64,000 bases of DNA from assembly GCA_025462735.1 (NCBI GenBank), contig JAOAPC010000024.1:434001-498000 (forward strand). Direction: 5' to 3'. The position numbers and the translations under genes are program-made. Below the pieces are notes generated by a model. That model did no database searches. It saw only the letters and a list, made by a program, of their open reading frames with translations, and was not told the DNA's origin. Shown here in pieces: positions 50,925 through 59,366 of the stretch. Numbering within the stretch: the stretch's first letter is position 1; every line of letters starts with the position of its first letter. This DNA comes from Acidobacteriaceae bacterium. Lineage in GTDB: Bacteria > Acidobacteriota > Terriglobia > Terriglobales > Acidobacteriaceae.

Positions 50925-51941
50925 CTAGGTCGGCCGCATGTGCAACCTCCGCTGCCCATATTTATCCAACTTGACCATATACAGTGCCGGATTGACAGTC
51001 GCCGCTTGCAATGCCTCAAGTGGAGTGAGACCGCCCTCGACGAGTAATTCGAGCTCGCGCTGCATCGGCATCCCCGGCAATAGGTTCGCGGAGGGCCCGT
51101 GCGTGCCAGTCAGGAACTGCACGCCCGTTCGATGCATCTCCCTGACCAATTCAAGGTTACGGTCTAGTTCTGTTGTTTCGGCAAACTTCGGGGCAGTGCC
51201 TTTATCACTGAGTGACACTGGTGCCCTATGACCACGATGTGCGGAAGCGGTCGCCGCGAACTCGGTGGAGACTAGGCTGGGAATCACCCAAGTGGCATGA
51301 TCGCTGATGTCTAGAAACACCTTCCGTGCATCCTCGGTGCGGTAGCTTTCCGCCTTGTTGTTGTAAGCCCGCTCTTGGCTGGTCACGGTAGGACTCTCCG
51401 GAGTATTCGCGCCGCACGAGAAGCAGGCCGAGATGATCTCACTGAGATCTTCGATCGTCCGGCGCCCTTCGATTCCAGTACTGGAAGGCTTTTCGTCCCC
51501 ATTAAGCTGGGCTGTTTCGAGTTCCGGTTGCAAATCGCTCAACTCGCGCAGATCTGCTGCGGTAGAAGTGTCAAGGTCTCTTACTCCGGTGACCCCGCTC
51601 GCAAGGTAAAGGCGAAACATCGCTTTGCGCGCAATCTCGCCGCCTGCTTGGTGCAGATGGGTATTCATGTCCCACAGGCCAGGTATCACAAACCGGCCAT
51701 TGCCATTAATTGTCTGGACATGTGGACTCGAGCTGATGATGGCAATTTTGCTCACCGCCGCGATAAGGCCATCTTTGATCGTGACCGTCATATTCGGATG
51801 GAAGCCGCCGAAACGGGTATCCACCACGTTTACATTGGTGATGACAAGGACTGTTGAAGGTTTCGCGCCCAAGGCGCCCCACAGAAAGGAATTACAAAAG
51901 AAAATGCAAACCGCGACCCATTTCACCGCCTGACTCCCCAC
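50925..51941 (-). CDS. Exported amidohydrolase family protein, 5' part (frameshifted and degenerate)
   Basis: A signal peptide (AVCIFFCNSFLWGALGA) precedes an amidohydrolase fold: LVITNVNVVDTRFGGFHPNMTVTIKDG, VIPGLWDMNTHLHQ with the metal-binding His pair, and TPLEALQAATVNPALYM. The segment that usually carries the catalytic Asp (x-x-G-T-D) reads FLTGTHGPSAN, so Asp is replaced by His. The middle of the domain is short for the family. A frameshift near 50950 ends the frame early with RRLHMRPT. Together these points suggest a decaying gene. It lies 18 bp downstream of the adenosine deaminase gene on the same strand. Confidence 0.7.
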   Translation of the reverse strand: MGSQAVKWVAVCIFFCNSFLWGALGAKPSTVLVITNVNVVDTRFGGFHPNMTVTIKDGLIAAVSKIAIISSSPHVQTINGNGRFVIPGLWDMNTHLHQAGGEIARKAMFRLYLASGVTGVRDLDTSTAADLRELSDLQPELETAQLNGDEKPSSTGIEGRRTIEDLSEIISACFSCGANTPESPTVTSQERAYNNKAESYRTEDARKVFLDISDHATWVIPSLVSTEFAATASAHRGHRAPVSLSDKGTAPKFAETTELDRNLELVREMHRTGVQFLTGTHGPSANLLPGMPMQRELELLVEGGLTPLEALQAATVNPALYMVKLDKYGQRRLHMRPT

Positions 51942-51959
51942 CTCAAAATTTAGAAAAGG

Positions 51960-52958
51960 CTAGGCCCGCAGAGCGGCAGAGTCAAGCAAATTAAGAAAGT
52001 TCAATTTTTTCTCTGCGGGGAGGAAGGAAGCTTCAAAAGAATTTCGCGCCAGCTCGCGCAAGTGCTCGTCGGAAAAGCCGAATTCCGTTTTCGCCAGCTC
52101 GTATTCGTGGCTAAGCGAGGTGCTGAACATCGCGGGATCATCGGTGTTCAATGTCAACATGAGACCTTGATCGAAGTAGCTGCGGACAGGGTGATCGGAA
52201 ATTCTTGCGCAGCATCCGGTTCGCAGATTGCTGGTGAGGCAGATCTCAACCGGGACTTGCCGCTGGGAAAGCTCTTCGATCAGCTCAGGGTCACGACCAG
52301 CCGTAAGTCCATGCCCAATTCGCTCCGCGCCTAAATTCAACGCTCCCCAAATGGATTCCGGGCCCGCGCTTTCCCCGGCGTGTGCGGTGAGCCTGAGGCC
52401 TTGGCTGGCAGCGTTCGCATACTGTTCGCGAAACAATTCCGGCGGCGCTTTCTGTTCGTCACCGCCAATGCCAATGCCAACGACATTACGCTCACGATAT
52501 TTGGCTGCCAGTTCGAAAACATCCTGCGCCGCGCCCGGACCGAACTGGCGTACAGCATCGAAAATCCAAAGCAATGAGATTCCGAAGTCGCGCTCCCCAC
52601 GTTCCCTGCCACGCTCCAGCCCCTCGAAAATAGCTTCGAAGTCCTGCTTCCGCCATAAGCACACGCCGACAGAGACATAGACCTCGGCATGCAACGCGTT
52701 TTCGGCCATGAGCTGCTGCATAAGGCGATAGGTGATCAGCTCGTAATCTTCGGGCGTTTGCAGGTCTTCAGTGAGGGTCTTGAAGGCCGTTAGAAATCCG
52801 GCAAAATCTTTGTATTGATAAAGCGTCTCCGCCTCCGCCAAAGTGCTTTGCTTGCCGTGGTGCCGGCGGAGTTCGACCAGTGTTTGCGGAGTGACCGAAC
52901 CCTCGAGGTGCAGGTGCAACTCAGCTTTGGGAAGAGAATGGATGAAGCCAGACGGCAT
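51960..52958 (-). CDS. add: Adenosine deaminase
   Basis: Converts adenosine or deoxyadenosine to inosine forms in purine salvage. The 332-residue length is typical. Zinc and catalytic motifs are LPKAELHLHLEGS (His-x-His), RLTAHAGES (His and the proton-shuttling Glu), RIGHGLTAGRDPELI (His) and LTLNTDDPAMF (Asp pair). All are intact. Some family members deaminate adenine instead (Add-like adenine deaminase), which cannot be excluded by eye. The permease gene is convergent in function but lies on the same strand downstream at 53045... upstream in transcription. Confidence 0.93.
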   Translation of the reverse strand: MPSGFIHSLPKAELHLHLEGSVTPQTLVELRRHHGKQSTLAEAETLYQYKDFAGFLTAFKTLTEDLQTPEDYELITYRLMQQLMAENALHAEVYVSVGVCLWRKQDFEAIFEGLERGRERGERDFGISLLWIFDAVRQFGPGAAQDVFELAAKYRERNVVGIGIGGDEQKAPPELFREQYANAASQGLRLTAHAGESAGPESIWGALNLGAERIGHGLTAGRDPELIEELSQRQVPVEICLTSNLRTGCCARISDHPVRSYFDQGLMLTLNTDDPAMFSTSLSHEYELAKTEFGFSDEHLRELARNSFEASFLPAEKKLNFLNLLDSAALRA

Positions 52959-53044
52959 TTTCTGATTGTAGATTTCCGGCGGAAGATTCGCTATGTCGGG
53001 GGCGAACTCGTTAACCCGAACTCCGCGGACGAGGGCGTGAGCGG

Positions 53045-54628
53045 CTAAGCCTGATTCTTTGCGAACTCGCTATGCTTGCGGCTGTAGAAGACGTAAATCA
53101 GGAGCCCAATCGCCAGCCACACCACAAAGCGCAGCCATGTGATCACGGTCAGGCCGGTCATCAACCCGCCGCAGAGAATCACTGAAATCAAAGGGAACCA
53201 GGGAACGAAGGGGACGCGGAATGCGCGCGGACGATCGGGCTGTTTCCGTCGCAGAAAGATTACGCCCAACGAAACCAGCACAAACGCGAACAGTGTTCCG
53301 ATGTTTGAAAGGTCAGCCGCGTCGCCAATATCCACGAGGCCGGCCGGAATTCCAACGGCAAAGCAGGCGATCCATGTGGACCAGTGCGGTGTTTTGAACT
53401 TAGGATGCACCGCGGAAAAAAGCTTGGGCAGAAGCCCGTCGCGAGACATGGCATACCATATTCGCGCCTGGCCGTACTGAAACACGAGGATGGAAGAAAT
53501 CATTCCCATGAGTGCGCCCAGCACGATGACCGAACGAAACACGAGATGCGCCCCCAGGACTTTCAGTGCGTAGGCCACCGGCGCTTCCGCGGCTTCGCCC
53601 GAGACGAATGTGGTGTACTTGAGCATTCCGAGCAGAACAATCGCAACGCCAACGTATAGAACCGTGCACACTATCAGCGACGCAATGATGCCGAACGGCA
53701 GGTCGCGTTGCGGCTTCTCGCACTCCTCAGCGGCAGTAGAGACCGAATCAAATCCTATGTAAGTGAAGAACACAATCGCGCCGCCAGTCAGGACGCCTGC
53801 AAATCCGGAAGGAGCAAACGGTACCCAGTTCGCCTTATGAACCAGCGTTCCGCCGACCACCAGAAAAGTAAGGATGGCGCCGATCTTGATCAACACCATT
53901 ACATTGTTCGCTTCCGCAGATTCACGTACTCCGCGGACCAAAAGCAGGGTCAGAATAAAGACAATCAAAAATCCAGGCAGGTTGAAGTACGCGCCGGTCC
54001 ATCCGCCTGAGGCCCACACCGGGCTCGACCACTTGTCGGGCAAGTGAATTCCAAACACCGCAAGTTGCGCTTTGGAATAGCCGCTGAACCCGACGGCCAC
54101 GGCGACGTTGCTGACCACATACTCTAGAATCAGGTCCCAGCCAATGACCCAGGCAAAAATCTCCCCGAGCGTCGCGTATGAATAGGTGTATGCGCTGCCG
54201 GCGATGGGGATCATCGAAGCCAGCTCGGCATAGCAAAGTCCGGCAAAGCTGCACGCGACCGCAACCAGCAGGAAAGAAATTGCGATGGAGGGCCCGGCTG
54301 GCGGACGTCCGTGCATTAATGCGCCCGCCGTGCTTCCGGTGCGCAGGAAGTTGATCACCAGGTCGAGGACCTGCGCGTGCAGAATCGATGGCACTGCAAA
54401 GTGCTCACCCGCCGCCGCGGTTCCAGTGAGGACGAATATTCCTGAACCGATGATTGCGCCAATCCCGAGCGCGGTGAGCGACCACGGCCCCAGCGTCTTG
54501 CGAAGACGATGCTCGGGCCGGTCGGCTTCTGCGATCAGCTTGTCGATGGATTTACAGCAAAGGAGCTGGCTGCCGTTGGCTTGGTTGGCCGGTTCGGCAG
54601 GCTTATCCGTGGTTGAAGATGGTCCCAA
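53045..54628 (-). CDS. APC-family amino-acid permease (cationic amino-acid transporter type)
   Basis: A 527-residue membrane protein with about 12 helices. It opens with the family signature TALGIGAIIGSGIFVLTGTAA. Further landmarks are CYAELASMIPIAGSAYTYSYATLGEIFAWVIGWDLILEY and FTYIGFDSVSTAAEECEKPQRDLPFGI, both diagnostic for the CAT/YhdG-like subgroup. A loop of about 40 residues between the first two helices (LHAQVLDLVINFLRTG) is longer than in most APC proteins but has been seen in related transporters. It imports amino acids by symport. A palindromic repeat lies upstream at 54650. Confidence 0.93.
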   Translation of the reverse strand: MGPSSTTDKPAEPANQANGSQLLCCKSIDKLIAEADRPEHRLRKTLGPWSLTALGIGAIIGSGIFVLTGTAAAGEHFAVPSILHAQVLDLVINFLRTGSTAGALMHGRPPAGPSIAISFLLVAVACSFAGLCYAELASMIPIAGSAYTYSYATLGEIFAWVIGWDLILEYVVSNVAVAVGFSGYSKAQLAVFGIHLPDKWSSPVWASGGWTGAYFNLPGFLIVFILTLLLVRGVRESAEANNVMVLIKIGAILTFLVVGGTLVHKANWVPFAPSGFAGVLTGGAIVFFTYIGFDSVSTAAEECEKPQRDLPFGIIASLIVCTVLYVGVAIVLLGMLKYTTFVSGEAAEAPVAYALKVLGAHLVFRSVIVLGALMGMISSILVFQYGQARIWYAMSRDGLLPKLFSAVHPKFKTPHWSTWIACFAVGIPAGLVDIGDAADLSNIGTLFAFVLVSLGVIFLRRKQPDRPRAFRVPFVPWFPLISVILCGGLMTGLTVITWLRFVVWLAIGLLIYVFYSRKHSEFAKNQA

Positions 54629-54649
54629 AGGGTCCTCAGTTCGCGCTGT

Positions 54650-54672
54650 GGGACGGACGTCATCGTCCGCCC
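54650..54672. repeat. Palindromic repeat upstream of the permease gene
   Basis: GGACGGACG and CGTCCGCCC form an imperfect stem around a TCAT loop, between the permease start and the small basic protein gene. Confidence 0.6.
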
Positions 54673-54683
54673 CACACGGATCC

Positions 54684-54845
54684 TTACCGCTTCGCCTGTC
54701 CGCGCGCCAGCTTCTTCACTTTTGGTTTCTTCGATCCGCGAGCGTAATCGCGGGGCTTTAACGGATTTTCGGTTTTGCGCTTCTTGCGAGCAGCGCGTTT
54801 TGATTTTTTACGTTCGTCTTTGCTGAGTGCACTTGTATTTGCCAT
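54684..54845 (-). CDS. Small highly basic protein (53 residues)
   Basis: Encodes MANTSALSKDERKKSKRAAR, then KKRKTENPLKPRDYARGSKK and a Lys/Arg-rich end. About 40% of residues are Lys or Arg, which suggests nucleic acid or ribosome binding. AAGGAA lies about 12 bp before the ATG. Function unknown. Confidence 0.6.
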   Translation of the reverse strand: MANTSALSKDERKKSKRAARKKRKTENPLKPRDYARGSKKPKVKKLARGQAKR

Positions 54846-54889
54846 GAATGCGGGTGATTTCCTTTGATCCGTGATTGATTCTGTCGTCC

Positions 54890-54990
54890 CTGAAGGGACT
54901 CGGTCACTTTGCTGCTTACCCGGCACTTACGTGCCGGGCTATCATATTCCGCCCCTTCGGGGCTGTGCGTTGAGCTTCTGTTGGCTCGAC
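54890..54990. repeat. Composite palindromic repeat between pcrA and the basic protein gene
   Basis: Three hairpins follow in a row: GTCCCTGAAGGGAC, CCCGGCACTTACGTGCCGGG (54919-54938) and CCCCTTCGGGG (about 54953-54963). The composite looks like a BIME-type unit. It lies just past the pcrA stop. Confidence 0.75.
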
Positions 54991-55023
54991 CGAAATCTTC
55001 GGTTACCGCTCAAAGCTAACAGC

Positions 55024-57804
55024 TTAGGGTCTAACGCTCTCCAGTTGGGCGTACTTCTCTACCAGCTTCTTTAGTCCGAAGCGAGAAAATTGTACCGTAA
55101 TCTTGGCCTCTTCGCCTTCGCCTTCGCGATGATAGACCGTTCCCTCTCCGTACTTAGGATGCCGGACCTTCTGTCCGGGACGAAATCCGCGCCGCCCCTT
55201 CGGTTCCTCGACCGGCACCTTAGGGACAGAAAACTTCTTTCCGCGGGACGCAAAGAATTCGGCAATGTTGTCAATCGAGTTGTATTTTGGCCCCGCCGTC
55301 TTGCGCGCGGCAGCGGTTCTCTCATTCCATTGCGCCGACTGATCTTCGTCTTCGTAGGCGTAGTGGGGATCAGAACCGTGTGGCTCGGACATTCCTGTAC
55401 GAGCGTTCTTATTGTTTGAATAAGCACCGGACTGAGTTCCGGCCCCAGCATAGCGGCCCGAGCCGGACCTTGCACCCTGGTCGGACAAGAATGTCCGACC
55501 CACACGTGCAGTGCTCGCACGAGATTTCCCCAACTCCTCCATCAACTCCGCCGGAATCTCGTCCAAAAATCGCGACGGTACGCTGGCTTCAGGCATATCG
55601 GTCCCGTATCGCCGGCGATAAACCGCCCGCGTGACCACAAGTTGGTCCATAGCGCGGGTCATGCCGACGTAGCACAGCCGCCGCTCTTCTTCGATGTCGT
55701 CAGGGTTCAGAAACGTCCGCGAATGCGGAAATAGGCCTTCTTCGAGCCCGCACAAAAACACCAGAGGAAATTCAAGGCCTTTGGCCGCGTGCAACGTCAT
55801 CAGCGTGATCTGGGCCCGTTCGTCGTAGGCATCGGCATCGCTGACCAGCGCGGCGTGGTCCAGAAATTGGTCGAGGGTCTCGCCACGATCTTTCGAGTCC
55901 ATGGCGGCGTTGACCAATTCGCGAATATTCTCAATTCGCGAGTAGGCTTCCGGCGAATCCTCTGCTTCCAGGATTTTGATATAGCCGGTGCGGTCGATCA
56001 AAAACTTCAGGAGTTCGGCGATGTTGGCCGGGGCCCCGGGAGCGCGGAAACCTTCGACCACAGCGGGATTGTCGTTGCCGACGTCCTCTTCCGGCGAATC
56101 CGATTGTGCGCGCACACCAGCCGCTGCCGAATTTCCAGCGTGAATAAATTCTCCACCGCCGAAATCAAATGCTGACGGATCGAATTCCGTTTGATCATCA
56201 GCCGCATCGCTCTCATCCAGGCCATGTGGGGACCGGCTCTCTCGCAAGCCTGCCCTGAGCGAAGTCGAAGGGTCCGCCAGCACTCCGCTCCGCTGCTCTT
56301 CCACCGAACCAGAAGTCTCCTGCAGTCTTTCCACATACGTTCCTACTGCCATTGCTCGAGCGTCTGCAATTAGATCGCGGAACGACTTCAGCGCCTGCTG
56401 CGCTCTCGCTGGCAGCAGCCCGCGCTCGATGCTCTCTCCAATTGCTGTCCACAATGACAGCCCAGTCTCAAGCGCGATCCGCTCCACGACTTCTATCGTG
56501 GTTTTTCCGATCCCGCGCACCGGCGTATTGACTACGCGCAACAGAGAAACCGAATCATCGGGATTGTGAATGACTTTCAAATACGAGATCAGGTCTTTGA
56601 TCTCCGCGCGCTCGTAAAACGAAAAGCCGCCGACCACGTGATACTTAAGCTGATACCGTCGAATGGCTTCTTCAAACAACCGCGATTGCGAATTGGTTCG
56701 ATATAGCACCGCCGCCCGCGCATCTTCGCCGCGGTCGGTCGCTTCCCGCACGTAGCGTGCAATTGCATCCGCCGCGAACAGCGCTTCATTTTCGCCGTCG
56801 GGAGCTTCGTAGTATCCGATCTTCGTCCCCCCCTGCCGCGAGGTCCACAGGTTCTTGCCTTTGCGCCGGACGTTATTCGCCACCACCGCCGACGCTCCCT
56901 GCAGAATGTTCTGCGTTGAGCGGTAGTTCTGCTCCAGACGGATGATCTTGGCTTCAGGAAAATCTTTTTCGAATTCCAGGATGTTGCGAATGTCGGCGCC
57001 GCGCCAGGAATAGATCGACTGGTCTTCGTCGCCCACTGCGCATACATTGTGCCGAGTGCCTGCGAGCATCCGCATCAACTCATATTGCGGACGGTTGGTG
57101 TCCTGATATTCATCGACCAGAATGTATTGAAAGCGCCGGTTATAGTGCTCGCGCACCGTGGCCGCCGATTTCAGCAGCCTCACTGCTTCAAGCAGGAGGT
57201 CGTCGAAATCGAGCGCATTCGCCCGCAGCAACTCTTTGCGGTATTCCGCGTAGATCTGCGCGACACGCTCAGTTTTTGGATCAGCTGAGTTGAGATAGAC
57301 CTCCTGCGGATCAAGCATGTGGTTCTTGGCCCATGAGATCTGCCCCAGAACCGCGCGCGGCGTGAGTTGCTTGTCGTCAATTCCCAGCCGCTTCATGATC
57401 GATTTCGTCACTTGCTGCTGATCGGACTCGTCGTAGATGACAAAACTTTTCGTATGCCCGATCGGCGGCTTTCCGGGGACAGCGGAGGGAATCCTAAGGG
57501 CCTCAATGTCTCGTCGCAGGACTCGCACGCAGAAGGAATGGAAGGTCGAGATGACTGGCTTGGCGATCGAGAGTCCCCCGACAAGTTTGTCGACTCGTTC
57601 TCCCATCTCGGCGGCGGCTTTGTTGGTGAACGTCATTGCGAGCACCGACTCCGGCATCACCCCGGCATTTTCGATCAGATGCGCGATGCGATAAGTGATG
57701 ACGCGAGTCTTCCCGCTCCCCGCGCCGGCCAGAATGAGTACCGGCCCGTCAGTGGTTTCGACAGCCTCACGTTGCTGCGGGTTGAGTTGGGAGAGAAAAG
57801 ACAA
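55024..57804 (-). CDS. pcrA: UvrD/PcrA-type 3'-5' DNA helicase with repeat-derived inserts
   Basis: A 926-residue superfamily 1 helicase for excision repair, replication restart and transcription-repair coupling. Motifs are LNPQQREAVETTDGPVLILAGAGSGKT (Walker A at residues 27-33), LVDEYQDTNRPQYELM, SIYSWRGADI, RLEQNYRS, TLMTLHAAKGLEFPLVF and LCYVGMTRAMDQLVV. The C-terminal Tudor-like domain (RPGQKVRHPKYGEGTV, then VQFSRFGLKKLVEKYAQLE) is present. Typical PcrA is about 720-750 residues. The excess lies in two linkers (about 495-570 and 760-850). They contain translated palindromic repeats: DPSTSLRAG near residue 510, RVGRTFLSDQG near 768-778 and NARTGMSEPHG near 799-809. Confidence 0.94.
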   Translation of the reverse strand: MSFLSQLNPQQREAVETTDGPVLILAGAGSGKTRVITYRIAHLIENAGVMPESVLAMTFTNKAAAEMGERVDKLVGGLSIAKPVISTFHSFCVRVLRRDIEALRIPSAVPGKPPIGHTKSFVIYDESDQQQVTKSIMKRLGIDDKQLTPRAVLGQISWAKNHMLDPQEVYLNSADPKTERVAQIYAEYRKELLRANALDFDDLLLEAVRLLKSAATVREHYNRRFQYILVDEYQDTNRPQYELMRMLAGTRHNVCAVGDEDQSIYSWRGADIRNILEFEKDFPEAKIIRLEQNYRSTQNILQGASAVVANNVRRKGKNLWTSRQGGTKIGYYEAPDGENEALFAADAIARYVREATDRGEDARAAVLYRTNSQSRLFEEAIRRYQLKYHVVGGFSFYERAEIKDLISYLKVIHNPDDSVSLLRVVNTPVRGIGKTTIEVVERIALETGLSLWTAIGESIERGLLPARAQQALKSFRDLIADARAMAVGTYVERLQETSGSVEEQRSGVLADPSTSLRAGLRESRSPHGLDESDAADDQTEFDPSAFDFGGGEFIHAGNSAAAGVRAQSDSPEEDVGNDNPAVVEGFRAPGAPANIAELLKFLIDRTGYIKILEAEDSPEAYSRIENIRELVNAAMDSKDRGETLDQFLDHAALVSDADAYDERAQITLMTLHAAKGLEFPLVFLCGLEEGLFPHSRTFLNPDDIEEERRLCYVGMTRAMDQLVVTRAVYRRRYGTDMPEASVPSRFLDEIPAELMEELGKSRASTARVGRTFLSDQGARSGSGRYAGAGTQSGAYSNNKNARTGMSEPHGSDPHYAYEDEDQSAQWNERTAAARKTAGPKYNSIDNIAEFFASRGKKFSVPKVPVEEPKGRRGFRPGQKVRHPKYGEGTVYHREGEGEEAKITVQFSRFGLKKLVEKYAQLESVRP
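55383..55500. repeat. Inverted pair of GTCGGACA-family repeats inside pcrA
   Basis: GGTCGGACAAGAATGTCCGA at 55479-55498 is a full copy of the dispersed palindrome. 55383-55405 (GCTCGGACATTCCTGTACGA) is a second, decayed copy in the opposite flank orientation. Both are read through in frame. Confidence 0.75.
56249..56275. repeat. Dispersed repeat (CCTGAGCGAAGTCGAAGG type) inside pcrA
   Basis: A copy of the sequence TGCCCTGAGCGAAGTCGAAG, known to recur widely in bacterial genomes as an interspersed element, is translated as DPSTSLRAG in the linker of the helicase. Confidence 0.7.
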
Positions 57805-57923
57805 TTAAAGGAGCGGCTCCGGAGATCGCTGACTAGATTTTACAGGATGCACGCTTGCGCGCATTTAGCAGGGAGATCAGAAGCTACCAATCTGGTGGGC
57901 TACTGCAACGCTTGCGATCTGTT

Positions 57924-59198
57924 CTAGCAAGCCAACTGATCGCGCGTGAGCTTCAGGCCGTTCAGGTTTCCGAGAACTGTGACTGCGATGCTGTCGGTCT
58001 CAAAAAACTGGTTCGCCAACTCCTTTAATTCCTCTGCCGTCACAGCTTCAATCTTGGCGATCAGTTCATCTAAACCGTAGAACTGGTCAAAATACATTTC
58101 CTGGCGCGCGAGGTTTGACATGCGCGCATTCGACGACTCTAGCGACAGCATGAGACTGCCCTTCAGTTGGTCCTTGGAGCGCCGAAGTTCGTCTTCGGTC
58201 ACCATTTCGGTCTTCAGTTTTCGAAACTCCGAAACAATGCACTCCACGACTTTGCTGGCGGATTCTCGGGAGGTCCCGGCGTAAATCGACATGCAACCGG
58301 TATCGCGATAGGGATTGAGGTCGCTATAGATCGCGTAGGCGAGTCCTTGTCTCTCACGAATGTTCTGGAACAATCGCGAGCTCATTCCCCCGCCCAGCAA
58401 CGTGTTCAGAATGTAGGACGTATGCCGCCGTTCGTGCGTAATCGGATAGGAAGGCACGCCTACGCAGATCTGCACCTGCTCCAGGGACTTTTTATTTCGC
58501 AGAATGATCTTGGGAACGATCTTCGGCGGCGAGCTGTGGAATCCATTACTCATGGACTTCATATTCTCGAAATGCTTAGCTACGAGCTCCACGAAACGAT
58601 CGTGATTCAGATATCCAGCCGCAGTGATGATCATGTTGCCGGGAGAAAACCGCTGGCTGTAAAAATCAAACACCGGAGTGCGGTCGAATCGCTTCACCGT
58701 ATCTCGGGTTCCGAGGATCGGTCTCCCGAGCGGATGATCTTTCCAGAAATTCTGGGTGAAAATTTCGTGGACAAGGTAATCAGGATTGTCCTCGTCCATC
58801 TTGATTTCTTCAAGAATTACGCCACGCTCTCGGCTGATATCCTGTGCGTCAAAGACCGGGTTCAAGACCAGATCGCTGAGAACGTCGAGGGCGATCGGAA
58901 CGTGCTCATTCAGTACTTTAATGCTGAAGCTGATGCACTCCTTGGCGGTGAATGCGTCCATGTTTCCGCCAATCGAATCCACCTGGCGCGCGATTTCCTC
59001 GGCCGAGCGATGCTGTGTGCCCTTGAAGACCATGTGCTCGATAAAATGGGAAATGCCGTTCCAAGGAAGATCTTCGTCGCGCGAGCCGGTCTTCATCCAA
59101 ATACCGATGGAGACGGAGCGAATGTGCTGCATCTCTTCGGTAATGACGGTCAGGCCATTCGGCAAAACCGCGCGTCGAATATTACGGTCTTCATCCAT
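57924..59198 (-). CDS. M16-family zinc peptidase (processing-peptidase/PqqL-like)
   Basis: A 424-residue protein with the inverted zinc motif H-x-x-E-H in ISHFIEHMVFKGT, the distal Glu region (KECISFSIKVLNEH, RGVILEEIKMDEDNP) and the non-catalytic C-terminal half (ERRHTSYILNTLLGGGMSSRLFQNIRERQGLAY). This is the length and order of bacterial mitochondrial-processing-peptidase-like YmxG proteins. Zinc ligands are intact. No signal peptide is visible, so it is probably cytoplasmic. It lies 119 bp downstream of... on the same strand as pcrA and is transcribed toward it. Confidence 0.93.
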   Translation of the reverse strand: MDEDRNIRRAVLPNGLTVITEEMQHIRSVSIGIWMKTGSRDEDLPWNGISHFIEHMVFKGTQHRSAEEIARQVDSIGGNMDAFTAKECISFSIKVLNEHVPIALDVLSDLVLNPVFDAQDISRERGVILEEIKMDEDNPDYLVHEIFTQNFWKDHPLGRPILGTRDTVKRFDRTPVFDFYSQRFSPGNMIITAAGYLNHDRFVELVAKHFENMKSMSNGFHSSPPKIVPKIILRNKKSLEQVQICVGVPSYPITHERRHTSYILNTLLGGGMSSRLFQNIRERQGLAYAIYSDLNPYRDTGCMSIYAGTSRESASKVVECIVSEFRKLKTEMVTEDELRRSKDQLKGSLMLSLESSNARMSNLARQEMYFDQFYGLDELIAKIEAVTAEELKELANQFFETDSIAVTVLGNLNGLKLTRDQLAC

Positions 59199-59366
59199 GT
59201 TGATGTTTTCTGTGTATTAATTCTTACATACTGGGCAGGATTGCGCTAACCTAGTCTAAATAACTGAAAAAGAAATACTTAGGCCCAGATTGGCAGCTTT
59301 CCTGTCCAAATTCTTCTAAAATGAGTTTGCGGGAACCCAAAACAGCTCAGGCAAGGATTTAGATGC

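Noticed and set aside
58167-59249. 360-codon plus-strand frame opposite the M16 peptidase
   Set aside because: The minus-strand peptidase has an intact zinc motif and normal length; the antisense frame has no start signal or family resemblance.
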